This document shows, one piece after another, positions 7,756-16,552 of a stretch of 37,190 nucleotides of DNA (position 1 is its first letter; each line of letters opens with the position of its first letter). The notes under the pieces are model-generated. The model was given only the letters and a program-made list of their open reading frames with translations. It was not told the DNA's origin and did not search any database. The DNA is taken from contig JAISET010000027.1 in NCBI GenBank assembly GCA_031264015.1, forward strand, positions 1-37,190, given 5' to 3'. Position numbers and translations under genes: made by a program. The DNA is from Deltaproteobacteria bacterium. Lineage in GTDB: Bacteria > Desulfobacterota > Desulfarculia > Adiutricales > Adiutricaceae.

Positions 7756-9783
7756 ATGCTTAAATCTCTCTCTGTTTTTACAGTCTTATTAGGCATCTTG
7801 GTGCTATTCGGCAGTTCTCTGACCATGGCCCAGAATCTTGACGAAGTTGATCTTGGAGCAATAGAAGTGGTTGCGCCCAAAGATACCATTAACACCATTA
7901 CCCAGGTGGAAATTGAGCGCAAGAATGCCACCACCATCTGGCAAGCTTTAAGCGGAGTGCCTGGGGTAACCCAATCGGCAACTGACCAACGCGCGGAGGG
8001 GACAGTCTCTATCCGTGGATCCAACAGGTACGAGGTTGGAATGTATATAGATGACATTCCAGTGGCCACGGCTTACCGTAACGAGTTTGATTTGAACAAT
8101 GTCATGGTTTTTGACACCGAAACAATCGAGGTCTCCAAGGGCTTCAGTTCGCCCTTATTAAGCGGCGGTTTCGGTTCGGCCGGTATTCTGAACGTCAGAA
8201 CTCACAAACCTACCCGGCCTCTTGAGTTTAAAGCTCAATTCAGAAATTCTTTTGACAGTAACCTTGACAGCATGGGCCAGTTCATTGGGGTTATGGCTGG
8301 AACCAAGCAGGATAAGTTCTATTTCCAGGTCAGCGCGGTCCAGGATCAGCAAGATTTTTTCCGACTGTCCCACAGTTTTAAACCCGGACGTTTTGAGACA
8401 GGCGGTCGGCGGGCTAATTCAGATTTTCGCAATCGTCGCCTTAATGTTATTGCCGGTCTGACACCCACGGAAGATATAGATATCATGTTCGGCACGGTTC
8501 AACAGGCCTTTGTCAGAGGCCAGCCGATTGACGCATCCCCTAATGCCCCCAATATTGGCTCCTCGGGTAGTTCAACTCGATTGTGGAGATGGTCGGAGTA
8601 TAAAACTCAAAGATATTTTGTCAACGCCAACGCCAATATTGGACCAAAGACCCATGTCCAGTTGCTGAGTTATCTGGACAAGCACATAGATATGCCTGAA
8701 AGCTTCCAACGGCTGATTGGCAAAAAACCTGCGGGAGATATCAACCATGATCAAAGGTATGATCAGTATGCAGCCGGACTCAAAGGCCGGGTTGATTATG
8801 AAATCAATCCGGCCAACAAGGTCTCTCTGTCTTTAGGCTACCGGGAACTTTCCCACAAACGAGACTACGATGACGGACCTGTGAATATGCACATGAAGGA
8901 GCATTACCTGGATGTGGGCGGAGAGTACACCTTGAAACCCATGGACCAGCTGACCTTAATTTTTGGGCTTTCCTACAGTCAACTGTATCCGGATATTGTC
9001 GAAGAAGGAACCCCGATGGTGCCTTTACAGGCAGAAAATCAAAATATTTTTGATTGGCAGGTGGGGTTTTTTTACGACCTGCCCAATACTCACCAGCTTT
9101 TCTTAACATACGCTCGCAAGAGCCTATTTCCCACCATGAGGGAGAGATTCACGAGGACTACTCAGGGCCCCCCCGTGCTTACGGGACTTAATCTCAAGCC
9201 TGAACAAGCCGATCACTTTGAAATTGGCTACCGAGGCGCGGTGTCTAATTTCATAAAGTTCACGGCCAGCGCTTTCTATTCAAACACAGCCGACAAGATT
9301 GTCAGCTCTGACATTCGTGTGCCAAATACAAATAATTCTTATTATTTCGTGAACATGGATAAGGTTAGCACCTGGGGTGTCGAAACCGGGGTGGACATGA
9401 CCTTCAATAAGTTTGTGTCCGCCGGAGGCACCCTTAGTTTTCTGGATTGGTCTACAAAAACATCCTCTCCTAATGAAAGCCTACTGACTGGCGTCCCCAA
9501 AGTTCAGGGATCTCTTTACACAGTCATAACCCCAATGGAAAAACTGTCCATAACGGCTCAGGCCAATCTGCGCTCTTCTTTTTACATAAGTGCCAATCCA
9601 GCGGCTGCTAACAATGAAGCCCCCGGGTTTATCACCGCTGACCTTAAAGTTGGCTATGACATTAATGATTACCTTTCAGCCGAAATCGGAGCCAGGAATA
9701 TTCTTGACAAAAATTACTACTATGGCTACTATTACCCCCGCGCCGGTCGGTCCTTTTTCGTGGGATTGACCGGGAAATACTGA
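7756..9783 (+). CDS. TonB-dependent outer-membrane receptor
   Basis: 675-residue outer-membrane receptor that would import an iron-siderophore, heme or corrinoid-type ligand with energy from TonB. A signal peptide covers residues 1-25 (LVLFGSSLTMA-Q). A plug domain follows with the usual features: IWQALSGVPGV, then EGTVSIRGSNRYEVGMYIDDIP, and IEVSKGFSSPLLSGGFGSAGILNVRT closing the plug (written here across its motif positions). The rest alternates as a 22-strand barrel would and ends in the aromatic FFVGLTGKY. A possible TonB box, DLGAIEVVA, follows the signal peptide. GAAGGTG precedes the ATG. The three transport genes downstream form the matching inner-membrane system. GC is visibly lower than in rsmD or nadE. 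The ligand cannot be told from sequence. Confidence 0.92.
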   Translation: MLKSLSVFTVLLGILVLFGSSLTMAQNLDEVDLGAIEVVAPKDTINTITQVEIERKNATTIWQALSGVPGVTQSATDQRAEGTVSIRGSNRYEVGMYIDDIPVATAYRNEFDLNNVMVFDTETIEVSKGFSSPLLSGGFGSAGILNVRTHKPTRPLEFKAQFRNSFDSNLDSMGQFIGVMAGTKQDKFYFQVSAVQDQQDFFRLSHSFKPGRFETGGRRANSDFRNRRLNVIAGLTPTEDIDIMFGTVQQAFVRGQPIDASPNAPNIGSSGSSTRLWRWSEYKTQRYFVNANANIGPKTHVQLLSYLDKHIDMPESFQRLIGKKPAGDINHDQRYDQYAAGLKGRVDYEINPANKVSLSLGYRELSHKRDYDDGPVNMHMKEHYLDVGGEYTLKPMDQLTLIFGLSYSQLYPDIVEEGTPMVPLQAENQNIFDWQVGFFYDLPNTHQLFLTYARKSLFPTMRERFTRTTQGPPVLTGLNLKPEQADHFEIGYRGAVSNFIKFTASAFYSNTADKIVSSDIRVPNTNNSYYFVNMDKVSTWGVETGVDMTFNKFVSAGGTLSFLDWSTKTSSPNESLLTGVPKVQGSLYTVITPMEKLSITAQANLRSSFYISANPAAANNEAPGFITADLKVGYDINDYLSAEIGARNILDKNYYYGYYYPRAGRSFFVGLTGKY

Positions 9784-9796
9784 TTATTCCATGCAG

Positions 9797-9823
9797 ATGC
9801 CTTCCGGCTTAGCCGGAAGGCAT
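9797..9823 (+). promoter_or_regulatory. 12-bp-stem hairpin between receptor and binding protein
   Basis: ATGCCTTCCGGC and GCCGGAAGGCAT pair perfectly around TTA. The AGGAG ribosome site of the next gene follows directly. With no T-tract, this is more likely an mRNA-stability or differential-expression element separating an abundant receptor message from the transporter genes than a full terminator. Confidence 0.6.
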
Positions 9824-9834
9824 AGGAGTATTTC

Positions 9835-10827
9835 ATGAAGCGTTTTAAAATAGCCATAGTCATTTGCTTACTCGTGTTTCTGTTCTGTCCAAAGGTTATG
9901 GCTGATGAATTCACCCAAGATGTTTATCCGGCCACCCCGCCGTCATCTTTTACGTTATACGCTTTTGATCCGGAACTGTTGGGGGCTTGGAACACGCCTT
10001 TATATGACTATGAAAAAAAATTTATTCCCGAAAAATATCAAACTCTGCCGATTTTAGGCGGCTGGTACGGGCAGGGTTATGTCCCCGACCGGGAAATGGT
10101 CATGGCCAGCGGGCTGAAAAAGGCTTTTATGGTCCGGAACAGTTTTTTTAATACTGACAGGATCCAGTCTGCTTTGGCTGAGATGGGACTGGAACTTTTT
10201 ACGGTTATAGACGGTATTGAGTCTCTGCCGGAATGTTTCAGGACAATGGGCCAGATTTTTATGCGGGAAGCCAGGGGCGAAGAACTGGCTCTGTATACGG
10301 AAAAAGTTTTAGCCTCGGTCAAAAAATTAGAAGATCTGCCCAATGAAAAAAAGTTTAGGATTTATCTGGCCATGGATGCCGACGGTCTGGCCACCAGTTG
10401 CCCTCGGGAATCAAGATCCTATTTCATTGAAGTGGCCGGCGGCATTAATAGCATGGTCTGTTCGGACTCCGTACAGCCAGGGCGGCCTCGGATTTCCTTT
10501 GAAGACATCATGGTCATGGATCCCGATGTCATCCTGGCCCAAAGTTATGAACTGAAGGAAATCATGGACACAGACTCTCGTTGGCAGGGACTGAGGGCGG
10601 CTAAGGAAGGTCATGTTTACTATCTGCCTCGGGGACCTTTTTCTTGGAACGGCCATCCGACTCTGACGGCATTAATGGGCGTTCAATGGCTGGCCAACAC
10701 CCTGTATCCAGATCTTTACCCCCTGGATCTAATAAATGAGGTCAAACAGTTCAACAAGCTCTTTTTCCGAATTGATTTAAGCGATCAGATGGTAAAAGAG
10801 TTTGTGGATCCAGGTTCGGTTAATTAA
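9835..10827 (+). CDS. periplasmic metal-chelate binding protein of an ABC importer
   Basis: 330 residues with a signal peptide (about 1-23, ending KVMA-D). The protein resembles the class III/helical-backbone binding proteins used by siderophore and cobalamin importers (BtuF/FepB type). Characteristic stretches are FTLYAFDPELLGAWNTPL near the start, ISFEDIMVMDPDVILAQS before the C-terminal lobe, and WQGLRAAKEGHVYYLPRGPFSW near the end (two overlapping motif blocks). It would take ligand from the TonB receptor and deliver it to the permease. AGGAG at 9824-9828 fixes the ATG at 9835. The permease gene starts 29 bp later. Related proteins carry iron-siderophore, heme or corrinoid; sequence alone does not decide. 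Confidence 0.87.
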   Translation: MKRFKIAIVICLLVFLFCPKVMADEFTQDVYPATPPSSFTLYAFDPELLGAWNTPLYDYEKKFIPEKYQTLPILGGWYGQGYVPDREMVMASGLKKAFMVRNSFFNTDRIQSALAEMGLELFTVIDGIESLPECFRTMGQIFMREARGEELALYTEKVLASVKKLEDLPNEKKFRIYLAMDADGLATSCPRESRSYFIEVAGGINSMVCSDSVQPGRPRISFEDIMVMDPDVILAQSYELKEIMDTDSRWQGLRAAKEGHVYYLPRGPFSWNGHPTLTALMGVQWLANTLYPDLYPLDLINEVKQFNKLFFRIDLSDQMVKEFVDPGSVN

Positions 10828-10856
10828 TTTGGTTAATTTTATGTGTCGGTAAATTA

Positions 10857-11858
10857 ATGAACAAACGTCTTATCAGCCTTCTGTCCATAGGCCTTCTGGT
10901 AGCCCTGGTTTTTGTCATGCAGGCGGGACGCTATCCGGTGACCGTGTCGGAGATTATTAAAGCCCTGATCGCTTATATTTCCCACCAGCCGATGACGGAG
11001 AGAGAAAGTCAGATCGTCCTTCTTTTTCTGTCAGTCAGGTTGCCCAGACTTTTAGCCGCCATCCTGGTGGGGGCGTCTTTATCTCTGTCCGGGGCGGTTT
11101 ATCAGAGTATTTTCCGGAACCCTTTGGTCTCCCCTGGTATTTTGGGAGTCTTGGCCGGAGCTTCCACCGGAGCCGCGGTAGGCATTGTGGTTTTTTCATC
11201 CTGGCCAATAACCCAGGTTTTGTCTTTAGTCGGCGGTCTGGCTGGGGTAAGCTTGTCTTTATTATTATCCAAACTCTACCCCAGGTCGCCCACCATGGCT
11301 TTGTTGGTTGGCGGTCTGGTCAGTTCTTCTTTTTTTTCGGCCTTCAGTTCTTTATTCAAATATCTGGCGGACACAGAAAATCAGCTGCCTGAACTGACTT
11401 ACTGGCTTATGGGTACTTTGTCCCGGACCTCCTGGCCCCAGCTTCTGTGGGTGAGTCCCTTTATGATTTTTGGCATTATCTTTCTTTCGCTCTCCGGAAG
11501 GTCAGTTAACGCCTTAAGTTTAGGCGATGAGGAAGCCATGAGCCTTGGTCTCAACAGCCGGTCGGAGCGCCTTAAGCTTATCGGTGTGGCCACCTTGGTC
11601 TGCTCCTGTTCGGTGATCATTACCGGCATCATCAACTGGGTGGGTCTGGTTATTCCCCATATAGTGAGGCTGTGCATAGGTCCCAATAATCTGACTTTGT
11701 TGCCGGCCTCGGCTCTTGTCGGAGCCCTCTTTGTTCTTTTGACTGACACGGTGGTCCGCTCTGTTTGGACAGCCGAACTGCCGTTGGGAATTTTTACTTC
11801 CATTATTTGTCTGCCGCTTTTTGCTTTCTCCCTGTGGCGGGATCGGACCAGAAGATGA
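10857..11858 (+). CDS. FecCD/BtuC-family permease of the ABC importer
   Basis: 333-residue inner-membrane permease with about nine to ten hydrophobic segments. Family markers are VRLPRLLAAILVGASLSLSG, YQSIFRNPLVSPGILGV, and NWVGLVIPHIVR near the C-terminal coupling region. It forms the homodimeric channel for the metal-chelate importer. No strong ribosome site is visible before the ATG. The 3' end overlaps the ATPase start (ATGA), showing translational coupling. Confidence 0.93.
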   Translation: MNKRLISLLSIGLLVALVFVMQAGRYPVTVSEIIKALIAYISHQPMTERESQIVLLFLSVRLPRLLAAILVGASLSLSGAVYQSIFRNPLVSPGILGVLAGASTGAAVGIVVFSSWPITQVLSLVGGLAGVSLSLLLSKLYPRSPTMALLVGGLVSSSFFSAFSSLFKYLADTENQLPELTYWLMGTLSRTSWPQLLWVSPFMIFGIIFLSLSGRSVNALSLGDEEAMSLGLNSRSERLKLIGVATLVCSCSVIITGIINWVGLVIPHIVRLCIGPNNLTLLPASALVGALFVLLTDTVVRSVWTAELPLGIFTSIICLPLFAFSLWRDRTRR

Positions 11859-12622
11859 TCGATGTCCGCGGTCTTTCCTTTGCTTATTACCGAAGCGACA
11901 ATGTTCTGGCTGATGTCTCCTTCCGCCTGGATCCCGGGGAGATGATTTCCGTCTTAGGGCCCAACGGCTGCGGCAAGACAACCCTACTGAAAGCCATATT
12001 AGGTTTTCTGCCCATATCCACAAAAACCATCTTTATTAACCAACATCCTGTAGAAGATTACAGCCGCCCTTCTTTGGCCAGGATTTTAGCCTACGTTCCC
12101 CAGTATAACGGCAGTGTTTTTCCGTATTCGGTGCGAGACATGGTGCTGATGGGTCGGACCGGTTTCCGACGTTGGGGAGGATATAGTGGGCAAGACAGAC
12201 GGAAAGTTGATGAAGCTCTTGATTTGGTTCAGATAACGGCTCTTTCTACCCGTTCTTTTCTGGAATTATCCGGTGGTCAAAAACAGCTGGTGATCATTGC
12301 CAGAGCTTTAGCTCAGAACAGTTCCTTTATTTTGATGGACGAACCGACCAGCGGTCTTGATCTCAGCAACCAAATCCTGGTTCTAAAGACCATGAAAAAA
12401 CTCCATGAAGACAAAAAACTCTCTTTTTTAATGACCACCCATCATCCGGAACAAGCCGTTTATTTGGGTGGTCAGGTCTTGATGATGAAAGATGGATCGG
12501 TCTCCGCCTGCGGTCAGGCCAAACTTTTGATCACCCCCCGGACTGTGGAAGAGCTATACAATCTGGAACCCGGACTTTTAACGGAGATGGGTTTGGTGCC
12601 GACTTGTTTAAGCCAGGGCTAA
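11855..12622 (+). CDS. ATPase subunit of the metal-chelate ABC importer
   Basis: 255 residues from the ATG at 11855, which overlaps the permease stop. The frame is open further upstream but that part lies inside the permease gene. Walker A GPNGCGKTT (residues 35-43), the ABC signature LSGGQ, Walker B FILMDEPTSGLD and the switch histidine in TTHHPEQ are all intact. The closest family is the FecE/BtuD type. It powers uptake through the permease. Last gene of the receptor-binding protein-permease-ATPase cassette. Confidence 0.94.
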   Translation: MIDVRGLSFAYYRSDNVLADVSFRLDPGEMISVLGPNGCGKTTLLKAILGFLPISTKTIFINQHPVEDYSRPSLARILAYVPQYNGSVFPYSVRDMVLMGRTGFRRWGGYSGQDRRKVDEALDLVQITALSTRSFLELSGGQKQLVIIARALAQNSSFILMDEPTSGLDLSNQILVLKTMKKLHEDKKLSFLMTTHHPEQAVYLGGQVLMMKDGSVSACGQAKLLITPRTVEELYNLEPGLLTEMGLVPTCLSQG

Positions 12623-13328
12623 TTTACAAAAATTCCACCTGTGAAAGTGAAAACTAGGCCATACTGCTTGCACCACCTTAAGTTCAGGAATTGGCCGATT
12701 TTGTCTGAATGGTATTATTCTATAGTTTATCGGAACCGTCAACTATAAAGCTGACTGCTTTAACTGTTGATCAAGAAGTTTCATTGGTAATAAAATAATG
12801 AGCCTTTACATGGTATAAATCAACTGGCTTAACCTAATAACAGGTATTTTTATTTTTTCCATGATCTTAAAATATTGAACAGATTAAATTCAACTCGCTA
12901 TTATCTTATAAGTCAATCGTTGTTTTTTTCAACGGACTATCGACAAGAGCGCACCGCACACGTTTGTGAAGGAAGGCCGGGCGTAAACCATGCGTATGAC
13001 CGCATGATTCCGCCGCCTTGACCCGCCTGTCTCCTTGGAGCCTTTTGGAAATTTCCCGCCCGGGCTCTCCCTCCTCTGACTCTCTTCTTCGTTATGACCC
13101 GCCCTTCATCAGCCCAGGTCCGTCACAGACCGGTTTTTTTTCAGATCCCGGCCGGGGCCGGCGTCCATCGGAAGGCCGATGGAAGTCGAAAATCTGCGAC
13201 AAAGGCGGAAACAGGGAAGAAAAATGAGCAGGGGGTTTGCCGCTCTATACGCGCGGCCCTTTTATTTTACTGGAAGCTGTGGCGGTAAAGTTGAAAAGTT
13301 TTGGTTTCAGGATATATTTTTTCTGAAA
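12623..13328. other. spacer after transport cassette
   Basis: About 700 bp without a supported gene. The left part is AT-rich; a small hairpin CGTTG-T7-CAACG lies at 12918-12934. From about 12950 it becomes GC-richer, with a 6-bp CATGCG/CGCATG hairpin near 12990-13007. Short forward frames at 13018-13472 have no family likeness and run into the 3' end of the convergent ATPase gene. Confidence 0.4.
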
Positions 13329-14546
13329 TCATACACAACCGACCGGGATGATCCAGGCCTTTGCCGTAAGGGGCATGGCCCTGGGGGCCATGCAGATGAC
13401 ACCACCTATGGTCACCGGCATTTTGAGTTTATCCAGGACCTGGAAATGGCGTATGTCATTATTATTGGGTGAAGCTGTTTTTTTGCATTCCAGGGGGAAA
13501 AGTTGACCATTCTGGACTATCAGGAGATCAATTTCTTTCTGGTCCTTGTCGCGGTAGTAATAAAATGGTGGCCGTAAACCGTTGCCTCTCCAGCTTTTCA
13601 AGAGTTCTCCTATCACCCATGTCTCAAAAATAGCCCCGGACATGGCTCCCGATTCCAGGTTTTTTGGACTGTCCCAATCCGTCAGGTAGGCGGCCAGACC
13701 GGTGTCCAGAAAATACAGTTTCGGGGCTTTGACCAGGCGTTTAGTGACGTTGGCGAAATATGGTTCCAGCAGGTACACTATATTTGAAGCAACCAGGATA
13801 GACAGCCAATTTTTGCCGGTGACAGGGGAAATATGGGCGTCGCGGGACAGCTCGGCTATATTTAGCAGTTGTCCTGTTCTGGCCGCACAGGCTCGTAAAA
13901 ATCTCCAAAAATCGAGTAAATTATTAACCTTGGTCAGGTCGCGCACATCACGTTGAAGATAGGTTTGCACGTAATTATCCAGGAAACCGTCCCGATCAAC
14001 GTCCTCGTTAATAGCCGGGACCGGAAACGACCCGCGCCAGATGAGCCGGTAGAGCTCCGGGGTGGTCAGAATATTTCCGTCCAATTCATTAAAAAACTGT
14101 TCGCTTGGCCGAAAAACAGAGTGCTCATGTCCCTGGCCGATTAATTCCCTGTGAGACAGGCCCAATAAAGTCGAAATTCCCACTCTCCCGGCCAGTGACT
14201 CGGTGACATTCTTCATCATGTGAAACTGCTGTGAACCGGTCAGCCAAAATTGGCCGGGCATTTTGTTTTCGTCGGCGGCCATTTTTATATAGGGCAGCAA
14301 TTGAGGGGCGTATTGAATTTCATCAATCAGGATTCGTCCTGGGTGACGTTGCATAAAAATGGCCGGGTCTGTCTGGGCCTGGTTCAATTCGATGGGACTG
14401 TCCAGCGATATGTATTCTCGTGAATCATCGGCCAAATGTTTCAGCAAGGTTGTTTTGCCAACCTGTCTCGCCCCGGTGACCAGAAGAACCGGATAGTGGG
14501 CGTTATTTTTGACGAGGGTTTTTTCTATGGTTCTGGGTTGATACAT
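13329..14546 (-). CDS. AAA ATPase with DUF4143 domain
   Basis: 405 residues, full length for the large family of AAA_14/DUF4143 proteins. Walker A is VTGARQVGKTTLL (residues 23-35) and Walker B is RILIDEIQYAP. Sensor-type WLTGSQQF follows. The C-terminal part contains the DUF4143 pattern (LYFLDTGLAAYL) and the nuclease-like segment YYRDKDQKEIDLLI with FPLECK near the end, as seen in the PD-(D/E)XK-like region of this family. Their cellular role is poorly defined; many lie in mobile or defence-associated DNA. The gene is convergent to the transport cassette and sits beside the truncated rsmD copy. A 10-bp inverted repeat lies just upstream of its start. Confidence 0.88.
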   Translation of the reverse strand: MYQPRTIEKTLVKNNAHYPVLLVTGARQVGKTTLLKHLADDSREYISLDSPIELNQAQTDPAIFMQRHPGRILIDEIQYAPQLLPYIKMAADENKMPGQFWLTGSQQFHMMKNVTESLAGRVGISTLLGLSHRELIGQGHEHSVFRPSEQFFNELDGNILTTPELYRLIWRGSFPVPAINEDVDRDGFLDNYVQTYLQRDVRDLTKVNNLLDFWRFLRACAARTGQLLNIAELSRDAHISPVTGKNWLSILVASNIVYLLEPYFANVTKRLVKAPKLYFLDTGLAAYLTDWDSPKNLESGAMSGAIFETWVIGELLKSWRGNGLRPPFYYYRDKDQKEIDLLIVQNGQLFPLECKKTASPNNNDIRHFQVLDKLKMPVTIGGVICMAPRAMPLTAKAWIIPVGCV

Positions 14547-14555
14547 GGCTGGCTC

Positions 14556-14588
14556 CGTCTAAAATGATCTTGAGATATATTTTAGACG
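14556..14588. promoter_or_regulatory. 10-bp inverted repeat before the DUF4143 gene
   Basis: CGTCTAAAAT and ATTTTAGACG are perfect arms around 13 bases, 9 bp upstream of the ATPase start codon. The placement is that of an operator or an mRNA leader hairpin. No regulator is identifiable from the sequence. Confidence 0.55.
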
Positions 14589-14655
14589 AAACTAGTTGGC
14601 GAGTCAAATCTGAATTTTCGCCTGGCCAGGTTTTAGCGGGTGCTCGGAAGTTTTT

Positions 14656-15167
14656 ACATGTACGGCGGCTCCGGGGCCATGGGGCTCGAGGCGCTCTCCC
14701 GGGAAGCCGGGGAGGCGCTGCCGACCGACTGCTCCCGCCCGGTTCTAAACGTCGTCAGGGACAACGTCGCCCGGCTCCCGCAAGACTTCCGGGAGATGGC
14801 CGGGGACGCCCGATGCGGATACCCCGAAGATTTCCCCAAACTGAAGGCCCGCGGCCCCCTCGCCCTGTTTTTCCTCGACCCGCCCTATAAGAACGACATA
14901 GCCGACGTCCCGGCCTTTCTCTCCCACGCCGCCCGCGACAAACTGGGCCCGCCGTGGGCGGGCCTCGTCTGGGAGCGGGCGCCGGAGAGCCTGGGGAAGT
15001 GGGACGACTCCGCCGCCGCCTCCTGGGAGGTCGGGCTCGGGCGCAGGCGGGGCGACCGGGCGGCGGCCCCGCCGCGTCTGCCGGACGCGTCCGGCGAGGA
15101 CTCCGAGGGGGACGCCGAAAACGAAATTGACGACAACTCCGAGGACGGCTCCCAGGAAGAAGCCTGA
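14656..15167 (+). pseudogene. 5'-truncated duplicate of rsmD
   Basis: From the codons for MYxGSGAMGLEA onward the sequence parallels rsmD (5332 onward) to about 15117, with roughly nine in ten bases identical and one 3-bp gap. The first 49 residues, including the RPTSAMVREA segment, are absent. The SAM loop begins MYGGSG instead of MYAGSG; LDPPY remains. Several changes turn leucine into proline (LLT to LPT, DVLAF to DVPAF, ALLRLP to APPRLP), which suggests loss of selection. The C-terminal tail differs from that of the intact copy (acidic, ending DGSQEEA). A frame is open from 14640, but no ribosome site or N-terminus exists, so activity is unlikely. It closes the low-GC island that starts after the intact rsmD. 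Confidence 0.85.
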
Positions 15168-16052
15168 AAGACCGTCCTGAAAAGACCCAAAAACAACCAA
15201 AAAATTCAGGAACTTGTTGACGGGCAACATTTTTTCAGTTCTGAAAATCAGCCTGGACTAACTCAGAAAAAAACTGCGAGAACACACCGGTTTGTTTGCG
15301 GCCAGGCTTCGGGAGCTCGGCTCTGATTTAGTTGCCAAGCCAGAAGAACTGAAAAAAACATAACCTCAAAACTCCCCCACACAACAATAAAAAAAAACGT
15401 CTCGGAAACACTGCCGGACGCGCCCGAAACCGGCCAAGGCGGATTGTTAATTTCAGTTGACAAAAAAATAGCGTTCTGATAGCATGTTAGCCGGTTAAGC
15501 AACCAGACTATTATTCTATCATCATAATTGATCAACCGGTAAAAAGTCCCTATTTTTTTTCTTAGGGCCAAATTCAGCACTATAGATAGTAGTTAAATGT
15601 CTTTAAAATGAACAGACTGGGGTTTTTACCTGTTGATCATAATTGTCTCAAGTTAAATTATTAATATCGTTTAATTTTTTCGAAAATAACAACTGGCGCC
15701 TTTGGCCTGTCCAATTTAGATTCCAGTTTTAAATTGTCTTTGGACAAATAAAATGTCGCCTAAAACAGATCTTCACTATCTAATTCATGCGCTGAAAAGA
15801 AACTCCGGCGGACTTCCCGTGCATCCGTTTCACCCGGCCTTAAAGGTCGTCCGCGGGTTAGTTTCTATCTATCTCATATATTTCTAAAAACCTCCCCCGG
15901 TCTTTTTCAAATTTAAATTCTTCGCAATATTTTCGGCCAAAATTGGCCGCACCGCAGATCTGCCCGCCCAGACCTCCTTAGAATCAAAACGCCGCCCGAG
16001 ACTATTTTTCAAATAGTGAAATTTTATAGTTTTCATTCTCTGGAGAAACAAC
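15168..16052. other. spacer before the autotransporter
   Basis: About 885 bp, mostly AT-rich with short GC patches. A 105-codon reverse frame (15263-15580) shows no family likeness. Palindromes CGGCCAAAATTGGCCG (15929-15944) and GCAGATCTGC (15953-15962) are visible. The autotransporter has a ribosome site, TGGAGA, at about 16039. Confidence 0.4.
15457..15485 (+). promoter_or_regulatory. possible sigma-70 promoter
   Basis: TTGACA at 15457-15462 is followed after exactly 17 bp by TAGCAT at 15480-15485. The -35 is perfect and the -10 is weak. It points toward the autotransporter, about 570 bp away. Confidence 0.3.
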
Positions 16053-16469
16053 ATGACCAGTTCTAAAAGTATGCTTTCATCACTTTTAATGGTATTTGCA
16101 ATATGCTTTGCCGTCATTCTTGTCGGCAATAGGGCGGCTATTGCAATTAATATCATTGATACAGACACCACTTATTCTTCCGACATCACTTTAAATACCC
16201 CGGGAGATTATTCCTATAATAATGGCGTCACGGTAACCGTCGACCCGGGCGTGACAGTAACTTTTGACAACGGCTCATACGCGCCAGACGGCAATGTCTC
16301 GATAGTCGGCACCTTGAACTTGGGAGCAAACTCGCACATCGTGTTGATCGATTATGACAACTTTAACGCCATATATGGTGCCAACGTCGGCACCACCATC
16401 AACATGGCCGACAACAGCAGCATTAGCATGACCGGCTCAAACGTTGGCAATGATTCCGGTTTCAGTTTA
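16053..16469 (+). pseudogene. autotransporter, 5' part, split by an insertion sequence
   Basis: Starts at ATG 16053 with a ribosome site TGGAGA. Residues 1-33 form a signal peptide (SSLLMVFAICFAVILVG core, AIA cleavage). The mature part is Asp/Asn/Thr/Gly-rich with short beta-strand repeats (TVDPGVTVTFDNG), typical of an autotransporter beta-helix passenger. The frame breaks at codon TTA 16467-16469, where the ISAzo13-type element begins, and runs on to a stop inside the element at 16520. Joining 16469 to 17777 restores one frame of 993 residues with the C-terminal part. In its present state it would make a short secreted fragment without an anchor. Confidence 0.88.
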
Positions 16470-16499
16470 GGAGCCGTGCAAAAAAAAACTTTACAACTT
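16470..16499 (+). repeat. left terminal inverted repeat of the ISAzo13-type element
   Basis: 30 bp containing a run of nine A and then CTTTACAACTT. It pairs with 17744-17773, differing at positions 3, 6 and 13 from the outer end. Confidence 0.85.
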
Positions 16500-16552
16500 C
16501 AAAAAAAAATGGTATGGTGATATCTATGGTAGATTCTCTAAGGAGGGACACC

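Noticed and set aside
15263-15580. 105-codon reverse frame between the rsmD fragment and the autotransporter
   Set aside because: No family likeness and ordinary chance length in this composition.
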